Assembly: GCF_011742925.1 (NCBI RefSeq)
Contig: NZ_WAEL01000012.1
Coordinates: forward strand, 95,378 to 159,377
DNA from: Fibrivirga algicola
GTDB lineage: Bacteria > Bacteroidota > Bacteroidia > Cytophagales > Spirosomataceae
Direction of reading: 5' to 3'
DNA length: 64,000 nucleotides
Shown: in pieces, positions 9,370 through 17,335 of the stretch
Layout of the letters: each line of letters starts with the position of its first letter
Position numbering within the stretch: position 1 is the first letter of the stretch
Program-made: the position numbers and the translations under genes
The notes under the pieces: generated by a model
The model's input: only the letters and a program-made list of their open reading frames with translations
Database searches by the model: none
What the model was told of the DNA's origin: nothing

Positions 9370-10584
9370 TCAGTCTGGCATTTCCTTAAAATACGTTTTG
9401 AGCGTCTTCTTTTTTGTGTAAAACTGGGTTGTTTCCATTGTTTCGTGACGTAGGTGCTGTTGAACATGTTCCAAGCTAACACCTCCTTCCAGTAACAGCT
9501 GGCCCACTGTATGCCGTAAACTATGTGCCGACATACCGGTTCGTTTAAGGCCATGTTTCACGAGTTGCTTATCTACAATGTAGCGTATTTGATGAGTCTT
9601 CATATCATCGAATAAATACTCCCCTCGACGGCCATTAGGAATTGGCCAACGGCCTGTCTCTTCCAGATAGGCTTGCAAGACATCCCGGCATCCAGCGAAA
9701 AATTTAATAGATTTCTTCGTGCTTTTACCTTTGCCCAGCACCTGTAGCTGATGTCTGTCGAAGTCCAAATCGCCCAGCTTCAGACGGGTAACCTCGACCG
9801 TTCTTAAGCCCTCCAGCCCCAACAAGACCAATACCGCCTTGTCCCGTATAGTCTCCACATCTTCCAGAATCTGGTTTCTTTCGTTCGCTTCCAGGCTGTC
9901 TTTGTAAAAAGTCCTTTCAATGGCCAGTCCCCGCACGTCGTTAATGTCGCGCAGCGCATTAAGTTGATCCTCCCCCAGCGTAAGATCATCACGTCGGCGA
10001 ATGCACCAGGTTGCCAATTGCTTGATCGCTGATAGATATAGGTTAATGGTAAAAGCTGAATACTGATTGTCTTTCAAGTGCTGCACGAAGTCAGAAACCA
10101 CCATCCCACTCAATGAGGCAGCATGTCCCAACGAATGCTGTTCGTCAACATACATGAAGAAAGCATTAAGCGCCTTCGTGTAGGTTTCTTTGGATCGATC
10201 GCCACGCAGGCTTTTCGCTTCGCGAATGAATCGCAACACCAGTTGGTTAGCCGCTGGGGGGATTTTGGATGTTTTAGGATCAGCTATAACGGTGGGGGAA
10301 CCGATGGCCTGATAGAACAGTAGGAACTTGCGAATGGGTGATATACGATTGGGAGGTAGATTGGCCGTATATCGGGCGAAGCTCAACCCATCAATGCCGA
10401 AACCTTCTGCCAAGCAAAAGTCTACGTAAGCCCTTGCGTGCCGGGGATAGTTACTTGTCTTGGGCAGTTCAGCTGCAAAGTAGCGAATCAACTGGCTGAC
10501 CGTGTAGCGGGCGATTGTCTTACCAAGGGCTCGACTAGTCTCTTCATCTTCTGCGTGCGATAAACGGATCGATGCATCAGCCAT
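9370..10584 (-). CDS. Tyrosine site-specific recombinase (phage-integrase family)
   Basis: A 404-residue tyrosine recombinase with an N-terminal SAM-like core-binding region (about 110-210) and a C-terminal catalytic domain. Catalytic residues are visible: Arg261 in GLRTVEV, Lys in the LGKGKSTKK beta-hairpin, His354 and Arg357 in HSLRHT, His380 in HLRHE and nucleophile Tyr389 in TTQFYT. It points away from the repeat array that begins about 580 bp to its right, the layout seen for integron integrases, but no IntI-specific insertion between the second and third catalytic boxes was recognised. It may drive integration of the element or recombination at the array. Confidence 0.93.
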   Translation of the reverse strand: MADASIRLSHAEDEETSRALGKTIARYTVSQLIRYFAAELPKTSNYPRHARAYVDFCLAEGFGIDGLSFARYTANLPPNRISPIRKFLLFYQAIGSPTVIADPKTSKIPPAANQLVLRFIREAKSLRGDRSKETYTKALNAFFMYVDEQHSLGHAASLSGMVVSDFVQHLKDNQYSAFTINLYLSAIKQLATWCIRRRDDLTLGEDQLNALRDINDVRGLAIERTFYKDSLEANERNQILEDVETIRDKAVLVLLGLEGLRTVEVTRLKLGDLDFDRHQLQVLGKGKSTKKSIKFFAGCRDVLQAYLEETGRWPIPNGRRGEYLFDDMKTHQIRYIVDKQLVKHGLKRTGMSAHSLRHTVGQLLLEGGVSLEHVQQHLRHETMETTQFYTKKKTLKTYFKEMPD

Positions 10585-10770
10585 GTTAAATCTGTTGCTT
10601 TGTGAGCAAAGCTGGCAAAAAGTTTTTATTTCACCAATTCACGCAAATGAGAATTTGCAAGACGGTGAATAAGCCAAATCGCCGGAGTCTACTCTTAAGT
10701 TCATCTGGATACAAGTTGATAGTGGAGAAGGAATTACAAAAGCGCCAAACTGGGTGAGTCGTTTAGGCGA

Positions 10771-11022
10771 TCAGAATCCGGGTTGGTAGGCTTCCTGGCT
10801 TGTATGTCGCCGTAGCATTGGCCGAAGTTGAGCGAGACTGTAAAATCGGCTTTTAAGTACGTACCCAGCCGTATAGCGTTTAATACAGAGCTGATTCCGA
10901 CGGATGTCTCCCCTGGATGTCATTCGATATAACTGGCCATCCTCGCCAAAGAAGTAAGCCGGGTAACCTTCAATATCCCATACCCGCTCAACCCGGTTGT
11001 TTACAGTAACTTTTTTAGCCAT
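10771..11022 (-). CDS. Small hypothetical protein
   Basis: An 83-residue basic protein (WDIEGYPAYFFGEDGQLYRM near the N terminus, several Arg and Tyr residues after). The EGYPAYFFGEDGQLYR stretch recalls the strand-turn-strand lead of NUMOD4-like DNA-binding modules of phage endonucleases, but this is only a resemblance. It lies upstream of the tyrosine recombinase on the same strand with a 186-bp gap, on the side that faces the repeat array. It may be an accessory DNA-binding factor; no function is assigned. Confidence 0.5.
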   Translation of the reverse strand: MAKKVTVNNRVERVWDIEGYPAYFFGEDGQLYRMTSRGDIRRNQLCIKRYTAGYVLKSRFYSLAQLRPMLRRHTSQEAYQPGF

Positions 11023-11160
11023 GTAATTTGATTAAATCGGCTGGTGTACCTATGATTGTGCCGACGAATCCAAGCAACCAATAGCCTCTACAAAAATAGT
11101 GGTCAAAAAGGGTACAAAGAACTATTTACCATTGTCTTTCAGTATATTATAGTTCCGCGT

Positions 11161-11182
11161 CCTTGCGCCCTTTACTATGTTG
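11161..11182 (+). other. 22-bp sequence shared by the starts of both repeat arrays
   Basis: The 22 bases here (beginning CCTTGCGCCC and ending ACTATGTTG) recur exactly at 47804-47825 at the start of the second array. In the second copy the sequence runs into GTTGGGT; here it runs into GTTGTGC. Each copy lies downstream of a site-specific recombinase gene, so it is a candidate primary attachment site. That role is inference. Confidence 0.6.
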
Positions 11183-11218
11183 TGCGAGATGCCCCCTACT
11201 TGCCCTTGCTTTTGTCCT

Positions 11219-11283
11219 ATTTTTGGGCTAGCTTGTGGGCGCGGGCAGCTCGCTGTCAAGGGAACACAAGCTAGCCCAAAAAT
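11219..11283. repeat. Perfect 19-bp inverted repeat (hairpin)
   Basis: Arms at 11219-11237 and 11265-11283 are perfect reverse complements (core GGGCTAGCTTGTG) with a 27-nt loop. There is no T-run, so it is not an ordinary terminator. It sits at the start of the first repeat array. Confidence 0.8.
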
Positions 11284-11370
11284 GCACGGCCATCGCGTCA
11301 GCCCATCCCCCGGATTAGATGGGTGTAGACTAAAGCCAAGGTTGGTCGAGACCGGGGGACCGTCGCCACG

Positions 11371-11427
11371 ACTCCTGCAAGGGTGAACACTCCCTATCGG
11401 TCGCGTCAGCCCTTGCAGGAGTTGGGT
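11371..11427 (+). repeat. First attC-like site of array 1, hairpin form
   Basis: Perfect 13-bp arms ACTCCTGCAAGGG (11371-11383) and CCCTTGCAGGAGT (11410-11422) run into GTTGGGT (11421-11427). The right half (GTCAGCCCTTGC...GTTGGGTG) matches the right half of the sites at 11867 and 12297, but the left half lacks the usual ACCCAAC box, so this is an atypical or recombinant copy. Confidence 0.55.
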
Positions 11428-11860
11428 GATTCGTTCATGTAAGCGGGTGTTTCACGTCTCGTGCGACATGATAACGACTTGGTAATGAACTTTCTTTTGT
11501 TGGTGTTTCGCGTTCCGGTCGACAGGTGAATCACCGTTCGACAGCGCGTTTTGGTTGGTGTTTCTGGTCCGGTTGGACAAGTTAAAGTCTGGTCGACAGC
11601 ACGTCGACAATGCGTTTCAGCCGACACGAGAACGTACCTGAGTGCCGCCGTTCGACAGCTTCGGCCTCTCCCGGCATGTTTGCTTCGGCCTCTCGCGGCT
11701 TATTCGGATTTGTGCGTTGTTGGTCAGCTCTGCGGGGTCCACTTACCTCTGACAGGAAACTATCTGGTTAGCCAGCGCGGCACCCAACTCAAACAAGGAT
11801 GAAAAGGTCAAAGGCACGTATCTTATGGTGAGTAAAGCGACTCCATCAGCCCTTGTGGTC
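11421..11860 (+). repeat. Non-coding repeat unit 1 of array 1 (440 bp)
   Basis: From one GTTGGGT box to the next. It aligns along its length with the following 430-bp unit: early GTGCGACA, then paired GACAG motifs recurring at about 55-bp period, AACGTACCTGA, a CTTCGGCCTCTC block, a GTTGGTCAGCTCTGC...GACAGGA block, and an attC-like end. ORFs crossing it are not conserved between copies, so it is treated as non-coding. Confidence 0.75.
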
Positions 11861-11867
11861 GTTGGGT
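11782..11867 (+). repeat. attC-like site 2 of array 1 (86 bp)
   Basis: Begins ACCCAAC (fits RYYYAAC) and ends GTTGGGT (fits GTTRRRY), the outer boxes of integron attC sites, which can pair with each other. An inner CATCAGCCCTTG block precedes the right box. Length lies within the range known for attC sites. Recombination activity is inferred only. Confidence 0.6.
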
Positions 11868-12290
11868 GACCCGGCCATGCAAGTGGGTATTCCACGTTAC
11901 GTGCGACAGGATAACAAACTGATAGTGAACGGTATTTGTGGGTTTACCACGTACCTGTTGACAATTTGATCACTGTTCGACAGCGGGTCTTGGTTGGAAT
12001 ATCTCGTGTGGTTGGACTGGTCAAATATCCGTTAACAGCACGATCAAAATGCGTTTTTTGCGACACAGGAACGTACCTGACTTGCATCGTTTGACAGCCT
12101 ATTCTGATCGGCTTCGGCCTCTCTCGGCTTGTTCGGTTACGTGCATTGTTGGTCAGCTTTGCCGGGTCCACTCGCGGTGGACAGGACACTGCCCGTCGCG
12201 CCACGGGATCACCCAACAAGGGCAAGGTTGCAAAGGTGTAACGTACCCAGTTGTGGCTTATCTTGTGGTGCACCATCAGCCCTTGCGGTC
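11861..12290 (+). repeat. Non-coding repeat unit 2 of array 1 (430 bp)
   Basis: Second tandem copy of the unit at 11421-11860, with the same order of blocks: GTGCGACAGGATAAC, GTTCGACAGCGGG, AGGAACGTACCTGACTT, CTTCGGCCTCTCTCGG, GTTGGTCAGC, GGTGGACAGGA, ending in an attC-like site. No conserved reading frame across copies. Confidence 0.75.
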
Positions 12291-12297
12291 GTTGGGT
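12211..12297 (+). repeat. attC-like site 3 of array 1 (87 bp)
   Basis: ACCCAAC at 12211-12217 and GTTGGGT at 12291-12297, with inner AAGGGC pairing to GCCCTT near the ends, so the ends fold into an imperfect two-box stem as in attC. This is the best-preserved copy in array 1. Confidence 0.65.
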
Positions 12298-12515
12298 GCT
12301 CTTTCAAGCGTAAGTGGGGTAAGCGGGTTCCGGTTGACAAGGTAATGCATTGATTATGAGTCGGTCCGCAGGTGCGGTTCTTTGTCGGTTTGCCACATAC
12401 CTGGCGACAGAGCCAAATCTGGCGGACAGCACGTTACAAAAGCGTCACGGCCGACAAAGGAACGTACCTGACTTATCTCGCTTGACAGCCTCGGCCTATA
12501 GATCAACGTCAATGA

Positions 12516-12552
12516 TTAACCAGTGGTGATTTATCTCCTGACCACTGGTTAA
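12516..12552 (+). promoter_or_regulatory. Hairpin in the 5' region of the lipoprotein cassette gene
   Basis: Perfect 12-bp arms TTAACCAGTGGT and ACCACTGGTTAA with a 13-nt loop, ending 20 bp before the ATG of the lipoprotein gene. It could be an operator or a transcript leader hairpin; no sequence supports one over the other. Confidence 0.55.
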
Positions 12553-12572
12553 CTACTTAATATCAACGATTT

Positions 12573-13166
12573 ATGAAAACTATGTATGTTATTGCTCTAC
12601 TTACGCTGGTGTTTTCGTGCAAGCGAGAACCAGAAAGCCCCGTACGAACAATATTCAAGGGGTCAATCATAGCTACTGTAAATGGTAAAAGCTGGCCCAG
12701 CTTAGTTCGAAATGGATCTGCTGTTGAGGTAGGTTATTATAGAGGTAATGGCTTCTGCAGTCCTGAAAGACGCCCTACTTTCGGTGTGTCCATTAGATAC
12801 CAACCAGATCCGGGTTATCGGCTTTACGAAGAGACGAGTATGGCTTTTTATTTTCCATCAATTGCCCGCAACCTAGTAGTAGGTCCAGCTTCGAACGCAA
12901 ACGAGATGGAATGTCAGCGACTAGCCCGTGGTGAAGCAATCGGGCGTTTCAACTACACTGGTTTCGACGGAACCGATGTGGTTCGATTCTCATCCTACAC
13001 TGTACGAACAGATCGAACCAATCAGCTCATAATAAGTCGCATAGATACCGTCGCCAAAGTGATGGATGGTAGTTTTGAGGCTAATTTCATACGGCAGGGT
13101 TCTGGCACCTCTACTTACCCCGATACGATCCAGATCAAGTGCAGCAAGTTCGTTGCGCCCTTTTAA
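12573..13166 (+). CDS. Lipoprotein of unknown function, carried in attC-like cassette
   Basis: A 197-residue protein with a short signal and a lipobox-like FSC at about residue 16 (LTLVFSCKRE), so it is probably a lipoprotein. An early TVNGKSWP stretch and the beta-rich rest resemble small Bacteroidota lipoproteins of the DUF6252 type, but the match is tentative. The gene sits alone between an attC-like site (12211-12297) and a degenerate one (13366-13450), in the same orientation as in integron cassettes: one ORF, same strand, site after the stop. Confidence 0.75.
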   Translation: MKTMYVIALLTLVFSCKREPESPVRTIFKGSIIATVNGKSWPSLVRNGSAVEVGYYRGNGFCSPERRPTFGVSIRYQPDPGYRLYEETSMAFYFPSIARNLVVGPASNANEMECQRLARGEAIGRFNYTGFDGTDVVRFSSYTVRTDRTNQLIISRIDTVAKVMDGSFEANFIRQGSGTSTYPDTIQIKCSKFVAPF

Positions 13167-13365
13167 TCAAATACTATATAGGCTCCCCAGCATCGCCGTA
13201 GATTTAGACTCGATCCACACAGATGAACGTAGCTGAGCGGTCACGACTGACAGCCTAGTCTATTCGCATCGGCATCTCGCGGCTTGCTTAGTGTTGTGTG
13301 TCGTTGGTTAGCGTTGCTGGGTCTACTCGCGGCGGACAGGAAAGTATCCGACTATACAAAACGGC

Positions 13366-13450
13366 ACCCAACGTGGGCAAAGGTGTAAAGGTGGCAACGT
13401 ACTTAAGGCCTATCTTATCGCTCTCATCAGCCTTAAAGTTTTGCCAGGTG
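13366..13450 (+). repeat. attC-like site 4 of array 1, right end degenerate
   Basis: The preceding block (GTTGGTTAGCG...GCGGACAGGA) and left box ACCCAAC (13366-13372) followed by GTGGGCAAAGG are conserved, and CATCAGCC is present at 13425, but the right box reads GTTTTGCCAGGTG instead of GTTGGGTG. The array seems to end here by decay or by joining to foreign sequence. Confidence 0.55.
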
Positions 13451-13453
13451 ATC

Positions 13454-13945
13454 TTAACGTTTCACTAATATGATCGTGTATACGTGAGTTTTACCGTCAA
13501 AAGGGGAATTATATTCTGTTCGCTGCCACGCCATTGTTTGGGGACTTTGCTCAGTTACAGTGTAGGAAAGCGCATCGTAATTGCCCTCTATGCGTAGTTG
13601 CCGGCCGTTTGTACGCCAATTAGCCGAGGTGAATCCGAAAAGGTTGGTCAACCTATTCTGGCAATCGGCTGAAGACGCAAGCTGTAATGCGCCGCCGGCT
13701 GCAAATTCATAGCGGGTTGGTCCGACACAATCTTTACCAATGTTTTGCTGATATAGCTGTAGTACATCCGTGGTAGTCCCATCCGTGGGGGAAGTAACCG
13801 CAGGATCAGCCGTAATCGTTATAATCTGCCAGCTACCGATTATTTGTGCAGAGTCAATTGCTGGCCCGGCATCCTCTTTCGAACAACCGGCTAGCAGAAA
13901 CAAAGACAGCAGCATGCCGACTCTTGGTACCGTTAATCGTATCAT
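13454..13945 (-). CDS. Lipocalin-like lipoprotein
   Basis: A 163-residue protein with signal peptide and lipobox LLAGC (Cys about residue 21), then the pattern IIGSWQIITIT...YEFAAGGALQL...NWRTNGRQLRIEGN...YTVTEQSPQTMAW, typical of the lipocalin-like small lipoproteins common in Bacteroidota (a GxW near the start and a beta barrel). Outer-membrane location is likely, ligand unknown. It lies 27 bp from the end of the rep gene on the same strand but may have its own promoter. Its stop abuts the degenerate end of array 1. Confidence 0.75.
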   Translation of the reverse strand: MIRLTVPRVGMLLSLFLLAGCSKEDAGPAIDSAQIIGSWQIITITADPAVTSPTDGTTTDVLQLYQQNIGKDCVGPTRYEFAAGGALQLASSADCQNRLTNLFGFTSANWRTNGRQLRIEGNYDALSYTVTEQSPQTMAWQRTEYNSPFDGKTHVYTIILVKR

Positions 13946-13972
13946 AATCGTTGAGTACTAAATTCACTTAAC

Positions 13973-14944
13973 TCACTTGGTAGCCGCAGCTTTCGGCTTT
14001 TTGAACAGGATGCCGGCGATATACCTGGTTGGATTTGTTTTTACATCAATGTACCCTTTCTGGATCAATACATCGAGCCGAATAAATTCTTGTAGTAGAT
14101 TCTCATTACTAATAATTTCACGTATCTGGGCGCTTGTAAATCGATAATGCTGTAATAGAACCTGAGATGCTTTATTCTTCAGTTCTTCAATCGGCTGGGC
14201 ATACACCAGGTCCATTTCCTCGTTGAAGGCATCAAACGCTTTATTGTCTTTTCGGGACTGTCTGCGAATTGTAAAAATGAGCGTAGTAATGAAGCGGCCT
14301 TCTCTCTTTTCGTTGACGAACACTTCGATGTCCGTCTTCTGATTAATTTCCTCCATGGCCCGTGACAAAACGGTCTGCTTGAAGTTGGACCAGCGTACGT
14401 ACTGCTGGGCGTCGAGGATATCTTTCAGATCCGTAACACTAACTCGCCAAATACCTGTATCCAGAAATTTACAAAGTCTGGTATATAGGTTCTGAGCGTA
14501 CTGACTGTTAAGGGACAAAGCTGCTTGGAGCTGGAGCTTGGTATACCCCTTACTGAGGTCAATCATGTACGGTACTAAATGCTTGTTCACTTCGACGGTC
14601 AGTACACCTCTGCTGTAGCGGGCCATGGGAAATACAACCACAGACGTAAATTCATGCTGGGCAGGCGAATCGAGGTACAATTGCCGGGAGGTAAGTCGCT
14701 GGGCAACCCGTTTGTATGTCGAGTAGTTAACCTCGGACGACGAATTGGGTAGCTGCAAATCAGTGATGGGAATCTTGAATGCTGGAAATTCACTTGGCAA
14801 GGTCTCCATTTCAGCAGGCCTCAGGATTTGGAGCTGCTTAATATGCCTAAGTATCAGCCAGTAAACTCGCCTTTCCAGTAAGTCGAAGTTGTTTCTAGAC
14901 AGTAATAGCCGAAGTGGCTCCTGAATGTGGACGAGTTCTCCCAT
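13973..14944 (-). CDS. Rep_3-family plasmid replication initiator
   Basis: Replication initiator with two winged-helix domains, binding iterons to open the origin. Family features: LRLLLSRNNFDLLERRVYWLILRHIKQLQ at the N terminus, then SEVNYSTYKRVAQRLTSRQLYL, LSKGYTKLQLQAALSLNSQYAQNLYTRL and a second DNA-binding region. The frame is open to a start at 15013, but the extra 23 residues are hydrophobic and unlike a Rep; the ATG at 14944 (MGELVHIQEP) is chosen, giving 323 residues. Eight iterons lie upstream and further iteron-like sequence lies between them and the start, consistent with autoregulation. The protein marks the replicon as a plasmid or plasmid-derived. Confidence 0.88.
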   Translation of the reverse strand: MGELVHIQEPLRLLLSRNNFDLLERRVYWLILRHIKQLQILRPAEMETLPSEFPAFKIPITDLQLPNSSSEVNYSTYKRVAQRLTSRQLYLDSPAQHEFTSVVVFPMARYSRGVLTVEVNKHLVPYMIDLSKGYTKLQLQAALSLNSQYAQNLYTRLCKFLDTGIWRVSVTDLKDILDAQQYVRWSNFKQTVLSRAMEEINQKTDIEVFVNEKREGRFITTLIFTIRRQSRKDNKAFDAFNEEMDLVYAQPIEELKNKASQVLLQHYRFTSAQIREIISNENLLQEFIRLDVLIQKGYIDVKTNPTRYIAGILFKKPKAAATK

Positions 14945-15013
14945 ATTATTCGCTGATAAGTATAGCTCAAAAATATATAAAATCGATACCAAAGCAATAT
15001 CAATAACCGCCAT

Positions 15014-15060
15014 CTTGCTTTACGGTACTTCATAAACCTACTTTTATATTGCTTTATTAT
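15014..15060 (-). promoter_or_regulatory. Iteron-like operator in the rep promoter region
   Basis: Two degenerate iteron halves (CTTGCTTTACGG and AAACCTACTTTTATATTGC) lie 70-115 bp upstream of the chosen rep start, apart from the main iteron cluster. In Rep_3 plasmids, such copies are bound by Rep to repress its own transcription; that role is inferred. Confidence 0.5.
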
Positions 15061-15225
15061 GCTATACGACTGAATATAAAGAACTTAGATTAATACGTTG
15101 TTACTATGTACGTATAGTCCAAAATCAACGAATCATATGTATGATATATTATTTTGAATTACAAAAAATAACATATATATAATCTGAATATTATACCTCT
15201 TAAAGCATCATTATCACAACAGCTT

Positions 15226-15400
15226 CTTGCTTTAAACCTACTTCTAGCTTGCCCGAATCTACCTTCATCTTGCTTAAAGAACCAATTGTGGATACTTCTA
15301 TCTTGCCTGAACCTACTTACAACTTGCCTGAACCTACTTTCAGCTTGCCTGAACCTACTCGCTTCTTGCCTGAACCTACCTGCAGCTTGCCTTAAAATGA
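15226..15400 (+). repeat. Iterons, probable plasmid replication origin
   Basis: Eight direct repeats of CTTGCCTGAACCTACTT followed by 4 variable bases. Five consecutive copies start at 15302, 15323, 15344, 15365 and 15386, an exact 21-bp period; three more degenerate ones start at 15226, 15248 and 15269. The region to the right (15400-15670) is strongly AT-rich, as expected for the melting part of an origin. Rep is encoded on the left. Confidence 0.88.
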
Positions 15401-15671
15401 CCAAACTTCCACCAACTTACTGATGAACAACTAATTCGTGTTCCAAAAAAGCAACCTATAAGTATCAAGTAGTCAAACTCTCAATTTCAGAACAAATAAA
15501 AAGAATAAACAAGTTGTAATTGATCAAAGAGGGTATAATGATCATTGCTCCTACCATAATTAATCAAATTTTTAAATCAAGAATATTAAAAGTGCTTCAC
15601 AAAAATTAGTTTTACTCTCAGAGTAAAATAAGTACTTTCTCGGCTTTGTACTAAATGACTGTTCACTTACT

Positions 15672-16517
15672 ATGAAAAAAAAGACAAAATTCAGCGATAA
15701 AGAATACCATTACCTACTCACAGGCTTATCCGAGCAAATTACTAAAGTTCCAAAGCTGAAGCCCAACAGAGATGAATGGGACATAGAGGGTAATTGGCAG
15801 GAATGTGGGGACATTCACTTTGTCGACAGTAAATACATGGCCGAGTTCGCCACTTGGCGGGATTTCGGATGCAAAACCGTGAAAATGATCAACTATGGCC
15901 GACCAGCTGTACGCATGAGTTTCTTTAGTAAGCATAAATATTGGCTCAAAAAGCCGCATGACCTCACCGAAGAAGAGCGCGACGAACACATTAATGACTA
16001 CCTCAATGGCTTGTCATTATCGATTAATCAACTCCAGAACAAAATAGATCATTTACCACCACTGGCCCAGGCTGAATCTCGTCGCAAAATATATGATGCC
16101 CAACAGGAGATAGAAGCCTGGCAGCAGGTTCAGCAACAATCAGCTCAATATGAGTTGGCCGTTTCAACCTACCAACGGGGTTATGCCTATTTGTACATAA
16201 GCTACAAATACCTCTTGCCAACGGGTGAGTATGATAATGCTTCAGAGCATTTGCTACACCATATTCGTGATCGGGTCGGTAACATCACCCAAAGTAAACA
16301 AAACGTTATTTTTGTCAACATGGCAGAAATAAATCGGGTACATCCTCAGCAGAATAAAGAGATTGAGAATTACCTGAACCGTTTTTCGCTCAAGAGTACA
16401 TCAGGACCCAAGTGGCTTTATGCTCGGCCAAGACCCGAGTTAGAAAGCCAGGCAGCTTTCGGTGTGCTAACGCCAACGAATGATCAGGCCCAATTAGACT
16501 TATTCGATGAATTTTAA
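15672..16517 (+). CDS. Plasmid protein of unknown function ending in a clamp-binding motif
   Basis: A 281-residue protein transcribed away from the iterons. No domain was recognised; the centre (about 110-150) is a Gln-rich coiled-coil-like helix and there are conserved-looking aromatic stretches (STYQRGYAYLYISYKYLL). The last residues are QLDLFDEF: QLDLF matches the canonical pentapeptide QL[SD]LF by which polymerases and other replication proteins bind the bacterial beta sliding clamp. Position beside the origin agrees with a replication-accessory role, which remains inference. Confidence 0.7.
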   Translation: MKKKTKFSDKEYHYLLTGLSEQITKVPKLKPNRDEWDIEGNWQECGDIHFVDSKYMAEFATWRDFGCKTVKMINYGRPAVRMSFFSKHKYWLKKPHDLTEEERDEHINDYLNGLSLSINQLQNKIDHLPPLAQAESRRKIYDAQQEIEAWQQVQQQSAQYELAVSTYQRGYAYLYISYKYLLPTGEYDNASEHLLHHIRDRVGNITQSKQNVIFVNMAEINRVHPQQNKEIENYLNRFSLKSTSGPKWLYARPRPELESQAAFGVLTPTNDQAQLDLFDEF

Positions 16518-16571
16518 GAAGTGCACTGGCAGCGAATAGAATGTGATCAAAAGCTACAAAGAGGGGGAGTG

Positions 16572-16823
16572 GCCCACATTCGTGCGAAATGTTCCACCGA
16601 CTATTTCTAAGGTGTAAAACAACCCGTTAAACTGAAAAAGATTCTTGCCGTTGATTCATTGACTGAGTTTGTTGCCCGAAAACTGGCTTTAAAACACTCA
16701 TTTGATGGCGTCAATAAGTGGTAAAGAAAACGGACATTTCCTTTACCACTTACGTAAACTGCACATTATTATACCGTTGGTTTATGGTTGGAACTTCATG
16801 GAACATTTCGTACGAATGTGGGC
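16572..16823. mobile_element. MITE-like element with terminal inverted repeats
   Basis: Arms at 16572-16596 and 16799-16823 are inverted repeats matching at 23 of 24 positions (core CACATTCG, GAAATGTTCCA). About 200 bp lie between them, with an internal hairpin (GTGGTAAAG / CTTTACCAC near 16719-16750). No transposase is encoded. Outer G-rich sequence extends the similarity a little. The size and structure fit a miniature inverted-repeat element, but no target-site duplication was established. Confidence 0.5.
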
Positions 16824-17335
16824 GGCCCCCCAATGTCCGACAGGGTCAGAATATCGAAATTAATGTAAGCGCTCAAGATATCGCTCAGCAAGTCCTGCTT
16901 ATCGGCTAGTGCCTCAGCGAGAACCACTTTGGGAAAGCCTCCAAAATGAACGTACTCCACCTAGTAGCTTTTAAGCCGCTCGTACTCGGTCGGCACAAAC
17001 TGAGCGGCCTCCGGCCACAGGTCAGGGCCGAAGCTACCACGCCCCGGAAGGTGGGCAGTTCGCCAATGGTAAGGGGGTAGACACGAAAGAAACACTGCTT
17101 GCGACCCGCCAGTGACTCGGTAAATCGGTTTTTCAGGGATTATGCACTGGATTCGTTGAGCATAAAGTAGTACTATTCTATAAGTGCAGTATACGAATAG
17201 TACTACTATTGTGAACAGCAATGGCTCCGGTCGCTGAGTCTACCCCTCCTAAGTCCCTCTTTCATGTAACTATCCCTGTCAAGTTGAGGTAAGGGTACGT
17301 AGGGTATTTATCCATTTTCCCCCTAGCTTTAACCT
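16824..17335. other. Region without a convincing gene
   Basis: About 500 bp with no gene I can support. An 86-codon minus-strand frame (16961-17221) exists but has no family look. It contains the palindrome at 17166-17207. Confidence 0.4.
17166..17207. repeat. 13-bp palindromic arms around a 16-nt spacer
   Basis: Arms AGTAGTACTATTC (17166-17178) and GAATAGTACTACT (17195-17207) are perfect inverted repeats. Dyad symmetry of this size fits a recombinase or regulator binding site; function unknown. Confidence 0.5.

Noticed and set aside
9370..10584. Reading the tyrosine recombinase as a true integron integrase IntI
   Set aside because: Catalytic residues fit any tyrosine recombinase; the IntI-specific additional segment was not recognised, so only an integron-like arrangement is claimed.
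11219..11283. Rho-independent terminator
   Set aside because: The arms are perfect but there is no T-run after the hairpin and no gene ends close by.
11551..11802. ORFs crossing the array 1 repeats (for example 11551-11802, 12049-12345 and 11944-12276)
   Set aside because: They cross the non-coding repeat and attC-like sites, share only repeat-derived residues and are not preserved between copies of the unit.
15159..15404. 81-codon minus-strand ORF with FRQ-rich repeats (RFRQxxSRFRQ)
   Set aside because: It is a translation of the 21-bp iterons; a repeat of 21 bp gives a 7-residue period in any frame. No other sign of coding.
16718..16909. 63-codon plus-strand ORF
   Set aside because: It lies inside the MITE-like element and its right arm; no coding features.
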